Below are positions 1 through 12,275 of a DNA stretch of 64,000 bases, piece after piece (the stretch's first letter is position 1; each line of letters starts with the position of its first letter). Below the pieces are notes generated by a model, which saw only the letters and a list, made by a program, of their open reading frames with translations, did no database searches and was not told where the DNA came from. Source of the stretch: Sarcophilus harrisii (Eukaryota > Chordata > Mammalia > Dasyuromorphia > Dasyuridae); NCBI RefSeq assembly GCF_902635505.1, contig NC_045429.1:35348257-35412256 (forward strand), read 5' to 3'. The position numbers and the translations under genes were made by a program.

Positions 1-590
1 CAGACTCATCTCAAAAATTCTAGACAGTAGTTCATCTGGTGTCCCATAAATATTGAGTAGCCCCGTGTTTTCTTGAAAATTAAAACATCACACAATTCTC
101 CTTTGAGTTCTCTGTGACTCCTTGAGGGTGGCTCAATACACCATTTTGAGAATCATCTCTAAGTCAGATTTCTGGGAACAAGAGAAAATCTAATTTTTTT
201 TTCAACATGATTCTCTTTAAGCTAATTGGAGACACCTCTGAAGTCTTCTTTATTCTTCTCCAAACTAAACATGCTCATTTTCTTTGTTATATCTTTCAAA
301 CTAATGGTTGTGTATTTGAAGGTCTCTGCTGTCTTTTTCTCCTTTTCAAAATAAAACTTCCTTCTTTAATATTGTGACCTGTTTTATATGTTAAATATGG
401 GGTCCTCACATTTTCTGTATCCAACATGTAAGAAGCATAAAATATGAACCAGAGTTCCCATGTATATTTGAAGAGACAGATGTCATGGATAATGGATAAA
501 CAGGTTAAGTGTATGAGAAATGGATGGGCATTTATTTGGTTTCCATAGTTATGAAAATTAAATTGGAGAAGTAAAGCTTAAATTAGAAAA
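1..590. other. unassigned intergenic DNA
   Basis: AT-rich sequence with no recognisable exon, open frame or repeat end. No counterpart of it is seen elsewhere in the window, so it lies outside the duplicated unit. Confidence 0.5.
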
Positions 591-1900
591 TTGAAACCTA
601 CAGGAACATCCATCAAGGAATAATCAAGGGTGGACATTATCTTCCCCCAAAAGAATGTAAGTTCCTTGGAGGCAGGGACTAACTTTTGTAATCAGGAATA
701 GTGACCTGAGATTGGAAAGAAGTTTTTGTTGTCTGCCCTTAGCCCTCCTCTCTTATCCTTTCCCCTTCTAGAATGGAAGCTCCTTGGGAGCAGGTTCTAT
801 GCAATTTGGGGTGAAGATCCATGTTCTGTAACTTCTATAACATCTAAATACTGGGTAGTCAGGGGAGGGACTTGTGCTTCAGGATAGGAAATAAAAGGCT
901 GCCTTTGGAGATTTAAAGTTGTGTCTGCTCACCTAGGCACCCATTCTTGCAAGAATGTAAAATAGATCTTTCCTGCAGTGAGTCAGTGGAGTGCTCAGTA
1001 AAATATTGTCTTTCTTACAAATGGGGACTCTGTCCAGGATGCAGACGTTGTGAGTTCAGGGTGAGACCTATCGAAGAATCCTGTTGATTCCAATATCTTC
1101 CTGACTTGACTTGGGCTTCCCCCATTTGTAGACTGTCCAAGATGCCAGGATCACAAGGATAAGTGAGATCACTGATGAATTCAGGAATCAGAAAGAGAAC
1201 TAGAATAGGTTCTGCAGCAGTCAGGAAACTCTGGGCACAGACTAAAGAACACAGACTATCTAGTATGGTCTTTGGTGGTTGGAGCCATCTTACAGCTCTG
1301 AGATGCAGATTAGTAAAATGGAGAATTTAATGGTCTCTTGAAGCGGGTTGGGGTCCCTTTAAGAAACTATATTTCCTATTGATCTGTGATTCCTTTTAGA
1401 TTCCCAACCCCTCGTGGCTGAGACATATCCTTCCCAGACAAGGTGTCTTTCCAGGATGCCAGAGCCTTTGATTCACAAATCCTCATCAAAAAGCACCCCT
1501 TTGAATTCTAATAGGAGATCAGGGCTTGTCCTAGCCCCCATTCTGACTTGTTTGGGCCGTCCAGCCCCCACTGGTTCTCATCAGCTCAGGCTGTCCCAAC
1601 CCCCCACCAAGACATTCAATAAAATAGCTTCTATCAACAAAGGTCATTTGCAGATGGACCTTGGCAGCTCCCTTTACTGCCAGGACCTTCTGTCTACTGA
1701 GAACTGCATTCTCAGTGCAAAACTCCACTATCCATAGATCTGCCCCTATAGAAGTCAGTCTCTTGGTAAACTGATTGCTATCTAACAATAAACTTTCATT
1801 TTGCAACTAATATTCGGGAATGAGTGAATTCTTTTCACTCCTAAAACCTGCAGCCGATTTAAGGGGGATTCTCAATAACTCTCTTATAGCTACTAACTTC
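590..1900 (+). mobile_element. probable LTR-element fossils (ERV1-like), boundaries uncertain
   Basis: A TATA-like motif near 888 is followed by sequence ending in TTACA at about 1018. Directly after it is TGGGGACTCTGTCCAGGATG (1021-1040), which resembles the proline-tRNA primer-binding site of gamma-type retroviruses. A second stretch (about 1370-1850) carries AATAAA signals near 1619 and 1787 and looks like another LTR end. No long retroviral frame is present. This is an old broken relic and the family assignment is tentative. Confidence 0.4.
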
Positions 1901-2440
1901 TAGACCACCAGGAATCTAGACCACTCAAACAACATCATGATGGTGTGGGAGCACATCTAGAGACATACTTCTCATATAGTCCTGGAAGAGAGGGGATGTC
2001 AGGAAATCTGCAGTTGAGTAAATCTGGGATCTCTGGAGTAAGGAGATCTCCATTCTGGAGTGCAGGAAGGATTTGCACAACAGAAAGTTATAAGAAATTC
2101 TAGGGCAGAAGTAAAAAAGTGGGTTCCCGAAAGAGAAGAGGTTCTTCTCCAGGAAGCAGCGAAAAAATAACTTTGTACTAGACAGAAAGAAAAGGAATTT
2201 AAAAACAATTTGTGTTTGTGAGTGAGTGTGAGTCTGTGTTTTGATTTCTATGTTTCTCTCAGTCATCTTGGTGGGGGAGGTCAGAGCAATTACCATTTTG
2301 CTCCCAGAGCCTGTGTCTCCATATCAGGTCGCAATTAGGTTAAGGCCATTTCAAAGATTTTGGGCAGTCTAGGAGAATGGAGTTTTTAAGGTGGAAAAAG
2401 AATTTTCTCTCAAAAATGTAACCTAAACTACTGGGTCTTT
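1900..2440. other. unassigned intergenic DNA
   Basis: No gene or clear repeat recognised. Contains a short TG/AG-rich stretch near 2210-2240. The minus-strand frame across it (1925-2296) has no recognisable domain. Confidence 0.4.
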
Positions 2441-2559
2441 TAATTTAAATTGTATCTGTGATTTGTTGCTTGATCCCCTTATTTTTAAAATTAGATTAAT
2501 TTCCAAGTGGTTTTTAGTCTATCTTTCCCTGCCCCTTTATTGAATATAATTTTTATTGC

Positions 2560-5070
2560 ATTGTGTTCTGAAAAGGAAGCATTTGCTATTTCTGCATTTC
2601 TGCACTTGATTGTGAGGTTTTTATATCCTGATAAATGGTCAGTTTTTGTGTAGGTGCCATATACTGCCAAGAAAAAGGTATATTCTGTCCCTATTTGATT
2701 TACTCCAGAGGTCTAATATATCTAGGTTTCTAGGATTCTATTAATAACCCTAGGTTCTCTCTTGCTTGTTTTGTGGTTAGATTTGTCTGATTCTGAGAGG
2801 GGAAGGTTGAGGTCCAATAAGATCAGAGGTGAAACAAGGAAGGCTATTATCACACTATTATTCAACATTGTAATAGAAATGTTGGCTTTAGCTATAAGAA
2901 AAGAAAAAAGAAATTAAAGGAATTAGAATGGAAAATAAGGAAATAAAACTATCACTCTTTGTAGATGATATGATGATATACATAGAGAACTAGAAAAATC
3001 CAAAAACCTACTCGAAAAATTAGTAGCTTTATTAAAGTTGCTGGATATAAAATAAACCCCCACAAATCATCAGCATTTCTTTATGTTACTGACAAAACCC
3101 ATCAGGAAGAGATAGAAAAAGAAATTCTATTTAAAACAATTGTAGACAAAATAAATTATTTGGGTGTCTGTCTACCTGCCAGTGCAAATCCAACAACTAT
3201 ATGAACACAATTATAAAGCACTTCTCACACAAATATAGTCAGAGCAAAACAATTTGGAAAATGTCAATAGCTCATGGATAGACTGAATTAATATAGCAAA
3301 AATGACAATTCTGCCTAAATTGGTCTGTTTGTTCAGTGCCACACCAATCAAACTATCAAAAATTATTTCTAAAACTAGAAAAATAATCCAATATCTAATA
3401 ATCCAATTGTATAAAGACAAAATCATCTGGAAGAATAACAGGTCAAGAATAACAAGGGAATTAATGGAAAAAATACAGGGGATGGTGGCTTAGCAATATC
3501 AAATCTAAAAGTATGCTATAAAGCAACAGTCATCAAAATCATGTGGTTACTGGCTAAGATATAGAGTGGTGGATCGGTGGAATGGGTTAGATACACATGA
3601 CATAATAATCAAGGCCTATAGCAATATAGTATTTGATAAACCCCCCAAACTCCAGCTTCATGAATAAGAACTCACTATTTAACAATAATTGCAGGGAAAA
3701 CTGAAAAGTAATGGTCACAAGCTCAACATAGACCTATATCCCACACTACATATCAAAATAAAGTCAAATTGAATATATGATTTGGGCATAAACGGAAGAT
3801 AAACAAATTAGGAGAACAAGGGATAATTTACTCATCAGATCTTTTGAGAAGGGAGGAATTTATGACCAAAAAATAGAACATTATGAAAAATGAACAATTT
3901 TGATTACATTCTATAACATTAAATTTAAAAGGTTTTACACAATCTAATTTATATTTTAATATATTTAACATCTACTGGTCATCCTGCCATCTGGGGGAGG
4001 AGGTGGGGGGTAAGAGGTGAAAAATTGGAACAAGAGGTTTGGCAATTGTTAATGCTGTAAAGTTACCCATGCATATAACCTGTAAATAAAAGGCTATTAA
4101 ATTTAAAAAAAAATAAAAGGTTTTACACAAATAAAACAAATAGAAACAAAATTAAAAGGACAGTACAAACCTGGGAAAAAATCTTTACAGCCAGTATTTT
4201 TGATAATGTTCTCATTTCTAAAATATATTGTGTCAAATTTATAAGAATACAAGTCATTTCCAAACTGATAAATGGTCAATGGATATGAACAGACAATTTT
4301 CAGGTGATGAAATTAAAGCCATTTATAGTTACATGAAAAAGTCCTCCAAATTTTATCCAAATTGTTTAGAGAAATGCAAATGAAAACAACTCTGAGGTAC
4401 TACCTCAGACCTCTCAGATTGGCTAACATGACAGAAAAAGTAGGTGAAGTTGTGCAATAACCCAACCATTTTGGAGAGCAATCTGGAACAATGCCAACAG
4501 GAATATAAAAGTGTGCATACCCTTTGACCCAGCAGTGCACAACTGGGTCTCTTTCCCAAGGAAATCATAAAGGAAGGGTCTCTTTTGATCAACATGTGCA
4601 AAAATGTTTGTAAAGTTCTTTCTGTGATAACAAAGAATTGGAAAATGATGGCCATCAATTGGGAAATGGCTGAATAAGTTGTAGTACATGAAGGTAATGG
4701 AATGTTATTGTTCTATAAAAATGATGAAAAAGTTGACTTTAGAAAGACCTGGAAAGGTTAATTTAAACTAATGCTAAGTAAAACAAGCAGAATCAGGAAT
4801 TCATTGTACACAGTAACAACAAGAATGTGCGATGACCAACTATGAAAGACTTGGTTCTTTTCAGTGATTGAGTGATCTGAAGTATCCCCAATAGACTTTG
4901 GACAGAAAACACTATCTTCATCCTGAAAAGAACTATGGAGATTGAATGTAAATCAACACATGCCATGTTTACTTCTTTTTTATGTTTTTTTTTCTCTCTC
5001 CTGGCTTTTCCCTTTTGCTCTGATTATTGTCTTCAAACATGATTCATAAAGCAATATGCATTAAAACTAC
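2560..5070 (+). mobile_element. L1 fragment with inverted 5' part (copy A)
   Basis: From about 2560 to 2815 the minus strand reads as the end of an L1 ORF2 endonuclease domain (HGT.TKIDHLLGHK-like, clearer in the paralogous copy at 36200-36493). From about 2816 the plus strand reads as reverse transcriptase, with an FVDD-like catalytic box near 2960, and then the ORF2 C-terminal region and a 3' UTR. An endonuclease part in reverse next to a reverse transcriptase part in forward orientation is the usual outcome of twin priming. Frames are broken throughout. The same junction is present at 36455 in the second unit, so the insertion predates the duplication. Confidence 0.8.
3943..4114 (+). mobile_element. 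short 5'-truncated L1 3' end, nested
   Basis: This is the last ~170 bp of a younger L1, with a G-rich stretch (GGGGGAGGAGGTGGGGGGTA) and an A-rich tail, inserted in the older L1. It is flanked by a perfect 16-bp target-site duplication, AAAAGGTTTTACACAA, at 3927-3942 and 4115-4130. The paralogous position near 37998 (AAAAAGTTTTACACAA) is an empty site, so insertion followed the duplication. Confidence 0.9.
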
Positions 5071-5074
5071 AGTT

Positions 5075-5770
5075 TTAAAAATTAAATTGTGGAAGATAGA
5101 ATTACTTTCAATGGATGCATTTAGGAATAAGATTTTAGAAATATGTATTCATTGATATTGAATTATTGCTGCTAGAACTTTAAATCTGTATTTGATTTTA
5201 AGTTTAAAAAATGATTATTAAAACAAAGTTTTCTGGTAACTTACCTAAAACTTACCAAAAATTTTCTTTTTTGTTTGTATCTCCTTATTAGAAGAAATAT
5301 GTTGCTTTCTAAATTATATATTGGGAAATTTGTAAAAACGATTCAATCTTTAAAATTTTGCCAGCACTGCTGGACATATGTACAAATATGAAATATGGTT
5401 CAAAGTTATTTAGATATTACCTATATTGTGAATCTTAAAGTTTAAAAAAAAAGTAGGTTTTAAAAACAAGGAATGAGAAAAATTGATTCGCAAAATCACT
5501 TGATAGTTTGAATGGAACATCTAGTTAGAATCTCACAAGCTAAAGTATTGATTTACAAAATGACTTTTTTCAATTGGTATGTTAAAATTGGAAACCTGAT
5601 TGTAAATCACACCAGATTCCTGTCCATTTTTGTGACAGGCCGTGTTGTGTCTGTTTAGCTATCACTTCTGAAAACTGTGAAATTGCTAATTAAATTATCT
5701 GGAGTTATTGTCATAATATGGAAACCTAAACTTGATAAATACTATTGTTGTGGATTATTGTGTCAGGCTA
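5075..5770. other. intergenic DNA shared by both units
   Basis: AT-rich and without recognisable coding content. It matches 39000-40175 of the second unit once the L1 at 39366-39880 is discounted. Confidence 0.5.
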
Positions 5771-6560
5771 AAAGAAAGGAGTGGGATGGTGGGAACGGAC
5801 ACAGTGAGGATCAGGATATTGGGCTGGCACCAAATGCTGTGGACTAAGTTTCCCAAAATGATGTGGGTTATGTAAATATTAGAAGATGATAGGTATCAAA
5901 AACTAAGGCTCAATCCCGTGAAGAATTCACCTTGGTCATTCTCTTTCTTAGAAGGTAGATTTTTTTAGGGAAGAGGTTGCAGATAAAAGGGAGGGACACA
6001 ATCGATACCAGGGGTGTTATATATGAAATAGAGTAGGGGAGCCTAGAAAGGGGTTTTTGATAATTAATGATGAAAGGAAAAGTTCCTTCCTTAGTGGAAC
6101 TTGCATTTGCCAAGAGAAAAGAAACTCCCATGAAGTTGGCAAGCCATTAACTGGCAGGCTAAATCCTGAAAGGGACTTGGCATAATGGAGTTGGGAGAAA
6201 TATCATGTGGCATAGGAGAAGGGGAAAGGGAAAGACATCTGGAGGCAGAATGCTTTAGCACTCTTGGTCTGACCAAAGGAAGGCAGTAGCCATGGGATCT
6301 CCATAAGTAGATTTTATAGGTAAATTTAATGTCACGGACATGACTGGGATTTCTGACAGAACATGGTAAGGTGAAACTGTTCAAGACCTCTGCACAGGGC
6401 GGGTCTCAGGAGTTTGACATAATTTGATCTCAGAGTGGACCACCTGCCCACAGCGATGGCACCATGGAGCTAAATTGATCCTCTATCTGGACAGGGAGAG
6501 GAGGAAGACTCAGCTCCTGCTCTGAGGTTCATTTCCCTGATTTGTGAACTTGCCAGGTTT
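5770..6560. other. unassigned segment partly shared by both units
   Basis: Matches 41945-42570 closely up to about 6330, where the two units part. It might be an old repeat, but I recognise no diagnostic end or coding part. Confidence 0.35.
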
Positions 6561-6939
6561 GGAAAAGCCTGATTCTGGGTGTAGAATTCTAGTCTTTTTA
6601 ACCTTTAGGTTTCTGGAGGTTTTTGAATGTGATTTCTAGTACTTAATCGAAAATTTCGGATTGAAAACTACATACTAGTTATTTGCTTGATCTGCTAGCT
6701 TCAGAAGATGAGGAATTAGTCCATTCTTCCTTCACTGGATGTGGCTGTTCCTTAGAAGAGAAAGAACAAACCCATTAACCCCCACAGCTTTTCTGCCCTC
6801 CCTGCTGTTTAAATAAAATTCCTTTAGCATTAATTGTGTCTATTATTTGAAGGAATAGCTTTTATTTACATGTTATTAATAAGTGAATGTTTGGCTTAAT
6901 TTCTCAAGTTTGTGGTTGTTTTAAGGCAAAATGGTTTGT

Positions 6940-7289
6940 TGTAGAGGGCTGAAACTCTTGAGTCATTGCACTGAGGTCAGTTCAAGCACTTAGGGCTAAT
7001 TACTGATTGGACAATACTCTATGGGTATATGCTTGGAAAATGGTCCTTCCCACTATCCTGTGCTGGCTCAATTATTGGTGTATACAGAGGATTGTAGGAG
7101 GGACTAGGGGGTGGAGTAAAATGAGCCAGAGTCACTTTTTGCAGTGGACGAGGAAGAAGGCGGTTGTGGAGATTCTCTTCCATCCCCTTCACTTCTACCC
7201 CTAAAGACCAAGAATAAAGACTAAGGACTTTTGCTTATCCTGACTCCGGCTGATTCTGGGGTGTCCTGGGTACTAGCGCGGTACTCACA
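6940..7289 (+). mobile_element. solo LTR (350 bp)
   Basis: Begins TGTAGAGGG and ends ACTCACA, so it has TG...CA ends, and is flanked by a perfect 6-bp duplication GTTTGT (6934-6939 and 7290-7295). An AATAAA signal lies near 7213. No internal retroviral region remains, as expected after LTR-LTR recombination. The homologous region is absent from the second unit. Confidence 0.85.
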
Positions 7290-7295
7290 GTTTGT

Positions 7296-9274
7296 GATGC
7301 TGTATCAAAGGTTCTACCACATAACAATGCAAGAAACTTCCCAGAGAAGTTTTCTAGATTTCTGGTTAACTGCAAATTTTCTGAAAGAGAATGGATTTCA
7401 AAACCCATTCAGCAAATTATCTAATCGTTATTAAGTGCATCATGTTTCATTGTTAAATGAATATGAGAGCAACTGGGATCTATAACCTTTCTTGAAGTAC
7501 CTGGAGTAGGGTTTCAACCTGACAGTCTTGCATCTAGCTTTAGCTGTGGTCTGCAGACACATGGGATAGATAGGTTAGGATCTAAAGACTCTGATTAGTG
7601 AAACCTGGTATCAAGATGAAATCTCTTGGTGTGATAACTGATACTGTTTTGAGTTTTGAATTTGGGAATGATTAAGTTAGTAACCCACTGTTTGAGAGAA
7701 GTAGCATTAAGTTACTCACATGGATTTCTGAGTTGGCAATAAGGTGGTATTTTTAACTACTGTAATCGGATCCCTGCTTTTTCTTCTTATAGCAAATTTC
7801 CATAATCAGAGTAAGCAGTCAATAGAAGTCATAAGCACAGTTTAAGTATGTAATATCTTGTTGTTTTCAATCTGAAAACATGTAGTCATCATATCTGACA
7901 ACGAGGTAAATGAGTAGTTTGGCCTAGTCATCTATCTCATGCTAGATGTATATGTCTGTATGAAATAAGGTCCTTAAAAGGCCTTAAATATATAGAAAAA
8001 CAATTACTACCACTGTGGACCTGTTATTTTATTGATTATTGAAACTATCTTTAAGATGGTTTAAAGAAGAGGATTTTAGTGTATTCAAGTTTCCTTCTAG
8101 AGGGATGTAACTTATGGACTATTTTGTTACATCAATGGAAAAGTTACTTTTATTTAAGTTTGTTACGATCGTGGGAATAACATTTGTATAGTGTGCCCTA
8201 TGGCACAAACATCTTTTCTTTTTAATAATTTATATTGAAAAGCAGGTGGCCCATCTATAATGGCCTTTACCTGCCCATCTACAACAAATCCTGGCAAAAG
8301 AAGGGAAATAGCTTTTTAAAAGATGCTGGCAGAGGGACTATATATATATGCGAAGTCTACAGAAGTCTGGGTTATTATCTCCCTATAGAGCTTTTGACAG
8401 AGATTTTGTGAATGCCTCTGTTATTCTGCTGGGATTCCCCTTTCTGAAAATTGCTTTGGGGGTAGAATGTAGTCTCTACAAAGAGATGATAGCTAACTAT
8501 TTACAGAAACCTCAGGGAAGGTATAAACACACCTCCCAAGAATGAGACTCGTGCTCTGAGTGCGCTCTCCCTTCTCCCTCTACTTCTCTTGGGTTGCTTT
8601 TCCTCTAGGCTTTGAGGAATTCAAATTCAAATGACCAGCATGGATAGCTATATTGACCAGCTTCACAGATCTGACTTAACCTACTGGATCTTCAATCAGC
8701 TCAAGCCTCTTCAAATGCACCCAGTAAAATGACCCCGCTCAACTCCCATTCTTGGCAGGAAATAATTTCAGAAGATGACAACCTTGCCCCACATTCCAAA
8801 AGACTTTGGGCCCCATTTATTTGGGAAGGAAATGGAATTGCTTGATAAATGGACGCTAAAGTACCCAGTGTCCGAGTGAGTTCTCTGTAAGAACCATCAC
8901 CTTGTGAAGAGGGAAGTTTATGTAGGATTAATGCTACTCTCCTGCTGTAATAGTATGTGGAACTTGGGATGGGGACATCAGGCTAAGACTTGGGTTAGTA
9001 TCATTGAAAAAGAATACCCCATAAACAATTCAGTTTCATGCTTATCAGATTATAGAATGTAGAGTTTTGACTAGCCACAGAAATGTAGTTAAAATAGGGA
9101 TTTGTGTCCTGATAGAGAAGGGATTTTGTGGAACCACTTATCCAGTTTGGAATACGGTTTGGTTTACTGCAAGGGACATTTAGATAGATTTCTCAGGAAG
9201 ATTTGGAATCAAGTCAAGGACTTCAGGCAAGTAATAGAAGCCAATGCCTGGTTAGAAGTGGTAAAGTCCTCTGT
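7296..9274. other. unassigned intergenic DNA, unit A only
   Basis: No exon, long frame or diagnostic repeat recognised. It belongs to the roughly 4.65-kb stretch (about 6330-10985) that the second unit lacks. Confidence 0.45.
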
Positions 9275-9289
9275 AAGAGTCTGAATAAA

Positions 9290-10630
9290 TTAGAGGAACA
9301 TAGGATAGTTTACCTCTCAGACCTGTGGAAGGCGAAGTTCTTTATGACCAAAGCAGAACTAGAGATCATTACTGATCACAAAATAGAAAATTTTGATTAT
9401 ATAAATTGAAAAGTTTTTGTACAAACAAAACTAATGCAGACAAGATGAGAAGGGAAGCAATAAACTGGGAAAATATTTTTACAGTCAAAGGTTCTGATAA
9501 AGGCCTCATTTCCAAAATATATAGCGAATTAACTCTAATTTATAAAAAATCAAGCCATTCTCCAATTGAAAAATGGTCAGAGGATATGAACAGACAATTC
9601 TCAGATGAAGAAATTGAAACTATTTCTAGTCATATGAAAAGATGCTCCAAGTCATTATTAATCAGAGAAATGCAAATTAAGACAACTCTAAGATACCACT
9701 ACACACCTGTCAGATTGGCTAAGATGACAGGAAAAAATAATGATGATTGTTGGAGGGGATGTGGGAAAACTGGGACATTGATGCATTGTTGGTGGAGTTG
9801 TGAACGAATCCAACCATTTTGGAGAGTAGTTTGGAACTATGCTCAAAAAGTTATCAAACTGTGCATACCCTTTGATCCAGCAGTGTTACTACTGGGATTA
9901 TATCCCAAAGAGATTATAAAGAAGGGAAAGGGACCTGTATGTGCACGAATGTTTGTGGCAGCCCTTTTTGTAGTGGCTAGAAACTGGAAACTGAATGGAT
10001 GTCCATCAGTTGGAGAATGGCTGAATAAATTGTGGTATATGAAAATTATGGAATATTACTGTTCTGTAAGAAATGACCAACAGGATGATTTCAGAAAGGC
10101 CTGGAGAGACTTACACGAACTGATGCTGAGTGAAATGAGCAGGACCAGGAGATCATTATATACTTCAACAACAATACTAGATGATGACCAGTTCTGATGG
10201 ATCAGGCCATCCTCAGCAACGAGATCAACCAAATCATTTCTAACGGAGCAGTAATGAACTGAACTAGCTACGCCCAGAAAAAGAACTCTGGGAGATGACT
10301 AAAAACCATTACATTGAATTCCCAATCCCTATATTTATGCACACCTGCATTTTTGATTTCCTTCACAAGCTAATTGTACAATAATTCAGAGTCTGATTCT
10401 TTTTGTACAGCAAAATAATGTTTTGGTCATGTATACTTATTGTGTATCTAAGTTATATTTTAATATATTTAACATCTACTGGTCATCCTGCCATTTAGGG
10501 GAGGGGGTGGGGGGGGGGTAAGAGGTGAAAAATTGGAACAAGAGGTTTGGCAATTGTTAATGCTGTAAAGTTACCCATGTATATATCCTGTAAATAAAAG
10601 GCTATTAAATAAAAAATAAATTAAAAAAAA
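9290..10630 (+). mobile_element. 5'-truncated L1 with ORF2 C-terminus and 3' UTR
   Basis: About 1.34 kb of marsupial-type L1. The frame 9406-10197 encodes the ORF2 C-terminal part, including the cysteine-region motif CWRGCGKTGTLMHCWW and [11 protein letters not shown] typical of L1 ORF2. A frame break lies just upstream, where the preceding 9203-9409 frame carries the earlier part. The 3' UTR has a G-run near 10499-10519 and AATAAA near 10592, then an A-rich tail. A perfect 15-bp duplication AAGAGTCTGAATAAA (9275-9289, 10631-10645) flanks it. Confidence 0.93.
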
Positions 10631-10645
10631 AAGAGTCTGAATAAA

Positions 10646-11340
10646 AGGAAATTTCTATTTTTATGCTGTGAGTTGCCCCACTCCCAGACAGGACCATTCC
10701 TTTGAGGATGGAAAAACATGAGTGTGAATTTGTACTGTTCTCAAAATCACCATCCTGGGGAGAACTGCAGTGCTTCCCTCTACCTTTCCCTTTCATGGGG
10801 GAAATACTATACCAGGTTATACTACTCTTTTAGCTTTAGAGATCAATGAGTTTGCCTCTCATGGCAGTATGAAGAATTCTAAACTCTAGGGATTTATTAG
10901 CATGTGCTGAGAGTAGCTCTGCCAATTCCTCAGGGATGAGCATTCCCCAAGCAAACCTTGGGGGTGCTGGTGCTGGGGAGGTGGCCCTCTCAAACCTGCT
11001 TTGCCTGGGAACTGAGTGGGCACCTGTGCACTGATCCAATTGGCTATCCCTTTTGCCCTGACATTCTATGAAGAAAGAAATACTGAATCAGAAAGAATGA
11101 AATCAAGGGCCATAACTGATGAGGCTAGAAATCTAGTTAGGTTTGGGGTCATTCCTACTTTGGTGAGTAAATAATACTGGAGAAGTTCCATCTACCTGGA
11201 GGACTGACCTGGGGGACCTACATTTGCTCTGCTCTTTCCTTTTCTCCTGGCAGCTACAAAGCTGGAAAGCCCTTTTATCCGGGAAATACTTGGGCATTTA
11301 ACTCATTTCTTAAACCCCACACCCATAGATCTGCTTTAGT
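10646..11340. other. upstream flank of gene A
   Basis: From about 10985 this matches 43124 onward in unit B at high identity. No separate gene is recognised. It is the likely distal promoter region of gene A. Confidence 0.5.
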
Positions 11341-11386
11341 CTTCCATTTTAGGCTGAGGAAGTTAGAAAGAGCAAGATTTGCTTTT

Positions 11387-11400
11387 GGTTTCATTTTCTC
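11387..11400 (+). promoter_or_regulatory. ISRE in the gene A promoter
   Basis: GGTTTCATTTTCTC fits the interferon-stimulated response element pattern TTTC-N2-TTTC (reverse complement GAAA-N2-GAAA) bound by ISGF3 and IRFs. It lies about 160 bp upstream of the first-exon donor and is identical at 43570-43583. GBP genes are known interferon targets, which fits the placement. Confidence 0.75.
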
Positions 11401-11424
11401 TTGTCCCTCCCACCCTTTCTTTCC

Positions 11425-11433
11425 TTACTCAAA
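11425..11433 (+). promoter_or_regulatory. GAS-like site in the gene A promoter
   Basis: TTACTCAAA fits the loose TT-N5-AA STAT1 pattern and, from memory, differs by one base from the atypical GAS site reported in the human GBP1 promoter. It lies 24 bp past the ISRE and is conserved at 43608-43616. It is a weak motif by itself; position and conservation are the support. Confidence 0.45.
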
Positions 11434-11439
11434 ATCAGA

Positions 11440-11559
11440 GAAGCTTTTTGAAAAGCAACAGAAAGAAGAGAGGAGAGAAGAAGAGAAAAGGAGAGAGGAG
11501 CTGGGAGAAAGAAAAAGAGGAAACTTTGGGAGAGTTTGGCTTGGAGCCTCGTGACATAG
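11440..11559 (+). other. gene A exon 1 (5' UTR)
   Basis: Purine-rich segment ending in a consensus donor (CATAG/GTAAGTG, GT at 11560-11561). It precedes the coding start by 2.7 kb and is matched at the same place in unit B, as expected for the non-coding first exon of a GBP gene. The transcription start is not determinable; the left edge given is a guess. Confidence 0.55.
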
Positions 11560-12170
11560 GTAAGTGTAATTAGTAAGTTTTCTCTTACCTTTTCTGTATC
11601 TTTTTTCCTTGGTAAAAGTGGAGATGAAATGTGTGCACAGACAGGGAATGGGGTGACCGGATTTCTTGAGTGACTTAGAAGTATGGAATCAGTGATTCTC
11701 AGCCTAGTGGAGGGGAAACCACACTAGAACTGGATTTCAAGCTTGCAGAGCCTGGTCCTCTGTCACTTAGGCAATCTTAGGGACAATGGCCTTTGTTTTT
11801 GCTGGGAGAAGGAAGATCTGTAAAGTTTGCCAGCATGCTGGAGTCTATATCAGCTGGGAAGAGAACTGCTCACAAGCAGGGGAGGTGAATTCCCAGAATA
11901 TTCCAGATGTGATGTAGCTGTCAGCCAGGAGATAAATGTAGACAGAGTGCTAGTATATTCTCACTCCTAATTCTGTGTGAGTGACTCCCAGGAGAGCCCT
12001 GCTCCTTCATAAGTGGTGGTTGGGGTATGAACAGCAGCAATGGTCCTTCTGCTAGTCTCCTTGGGCTCTATGGGCTCCCTGCTGTTCAGTGGGAGAATGC
12101 TGGGAGGATTGCCAGGGCTTGGTTCCTAACAAAAGATTAGCCTTCACATGGGGAAATTACTAGCAGGAGT

Positions 12171-12275
12171 TGTTTTCAATTGTTCATTCATGTCTGATTC
12201 TTCCTGATCCCATAGGCCTGAGTCTGTAGGGTTTTCCTAGCAAAGATACCATAGTACTCTGTCATTTGCTTGTTC
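12171..12275 (+). repeat. CORE-SINE head fragment (gene A intron 1)
   Basis: Resembles the 5' part of the marsupial/therian CORE-SINE (GTCTGATTCTTCCTGATCCC... followed by TTTTCCTAGCAAAGATACC). The same fragment lies at about 44352-44460, so it predates the duplication. Confidence 0.55.

Noticed and set aside
9406-10197. 263-residue open frame, the longest in the window
   Set aside because: It is the C-terminal part of L1 ORF2 in a 5'-truncated insertion with target-site duplications, not a host gene.
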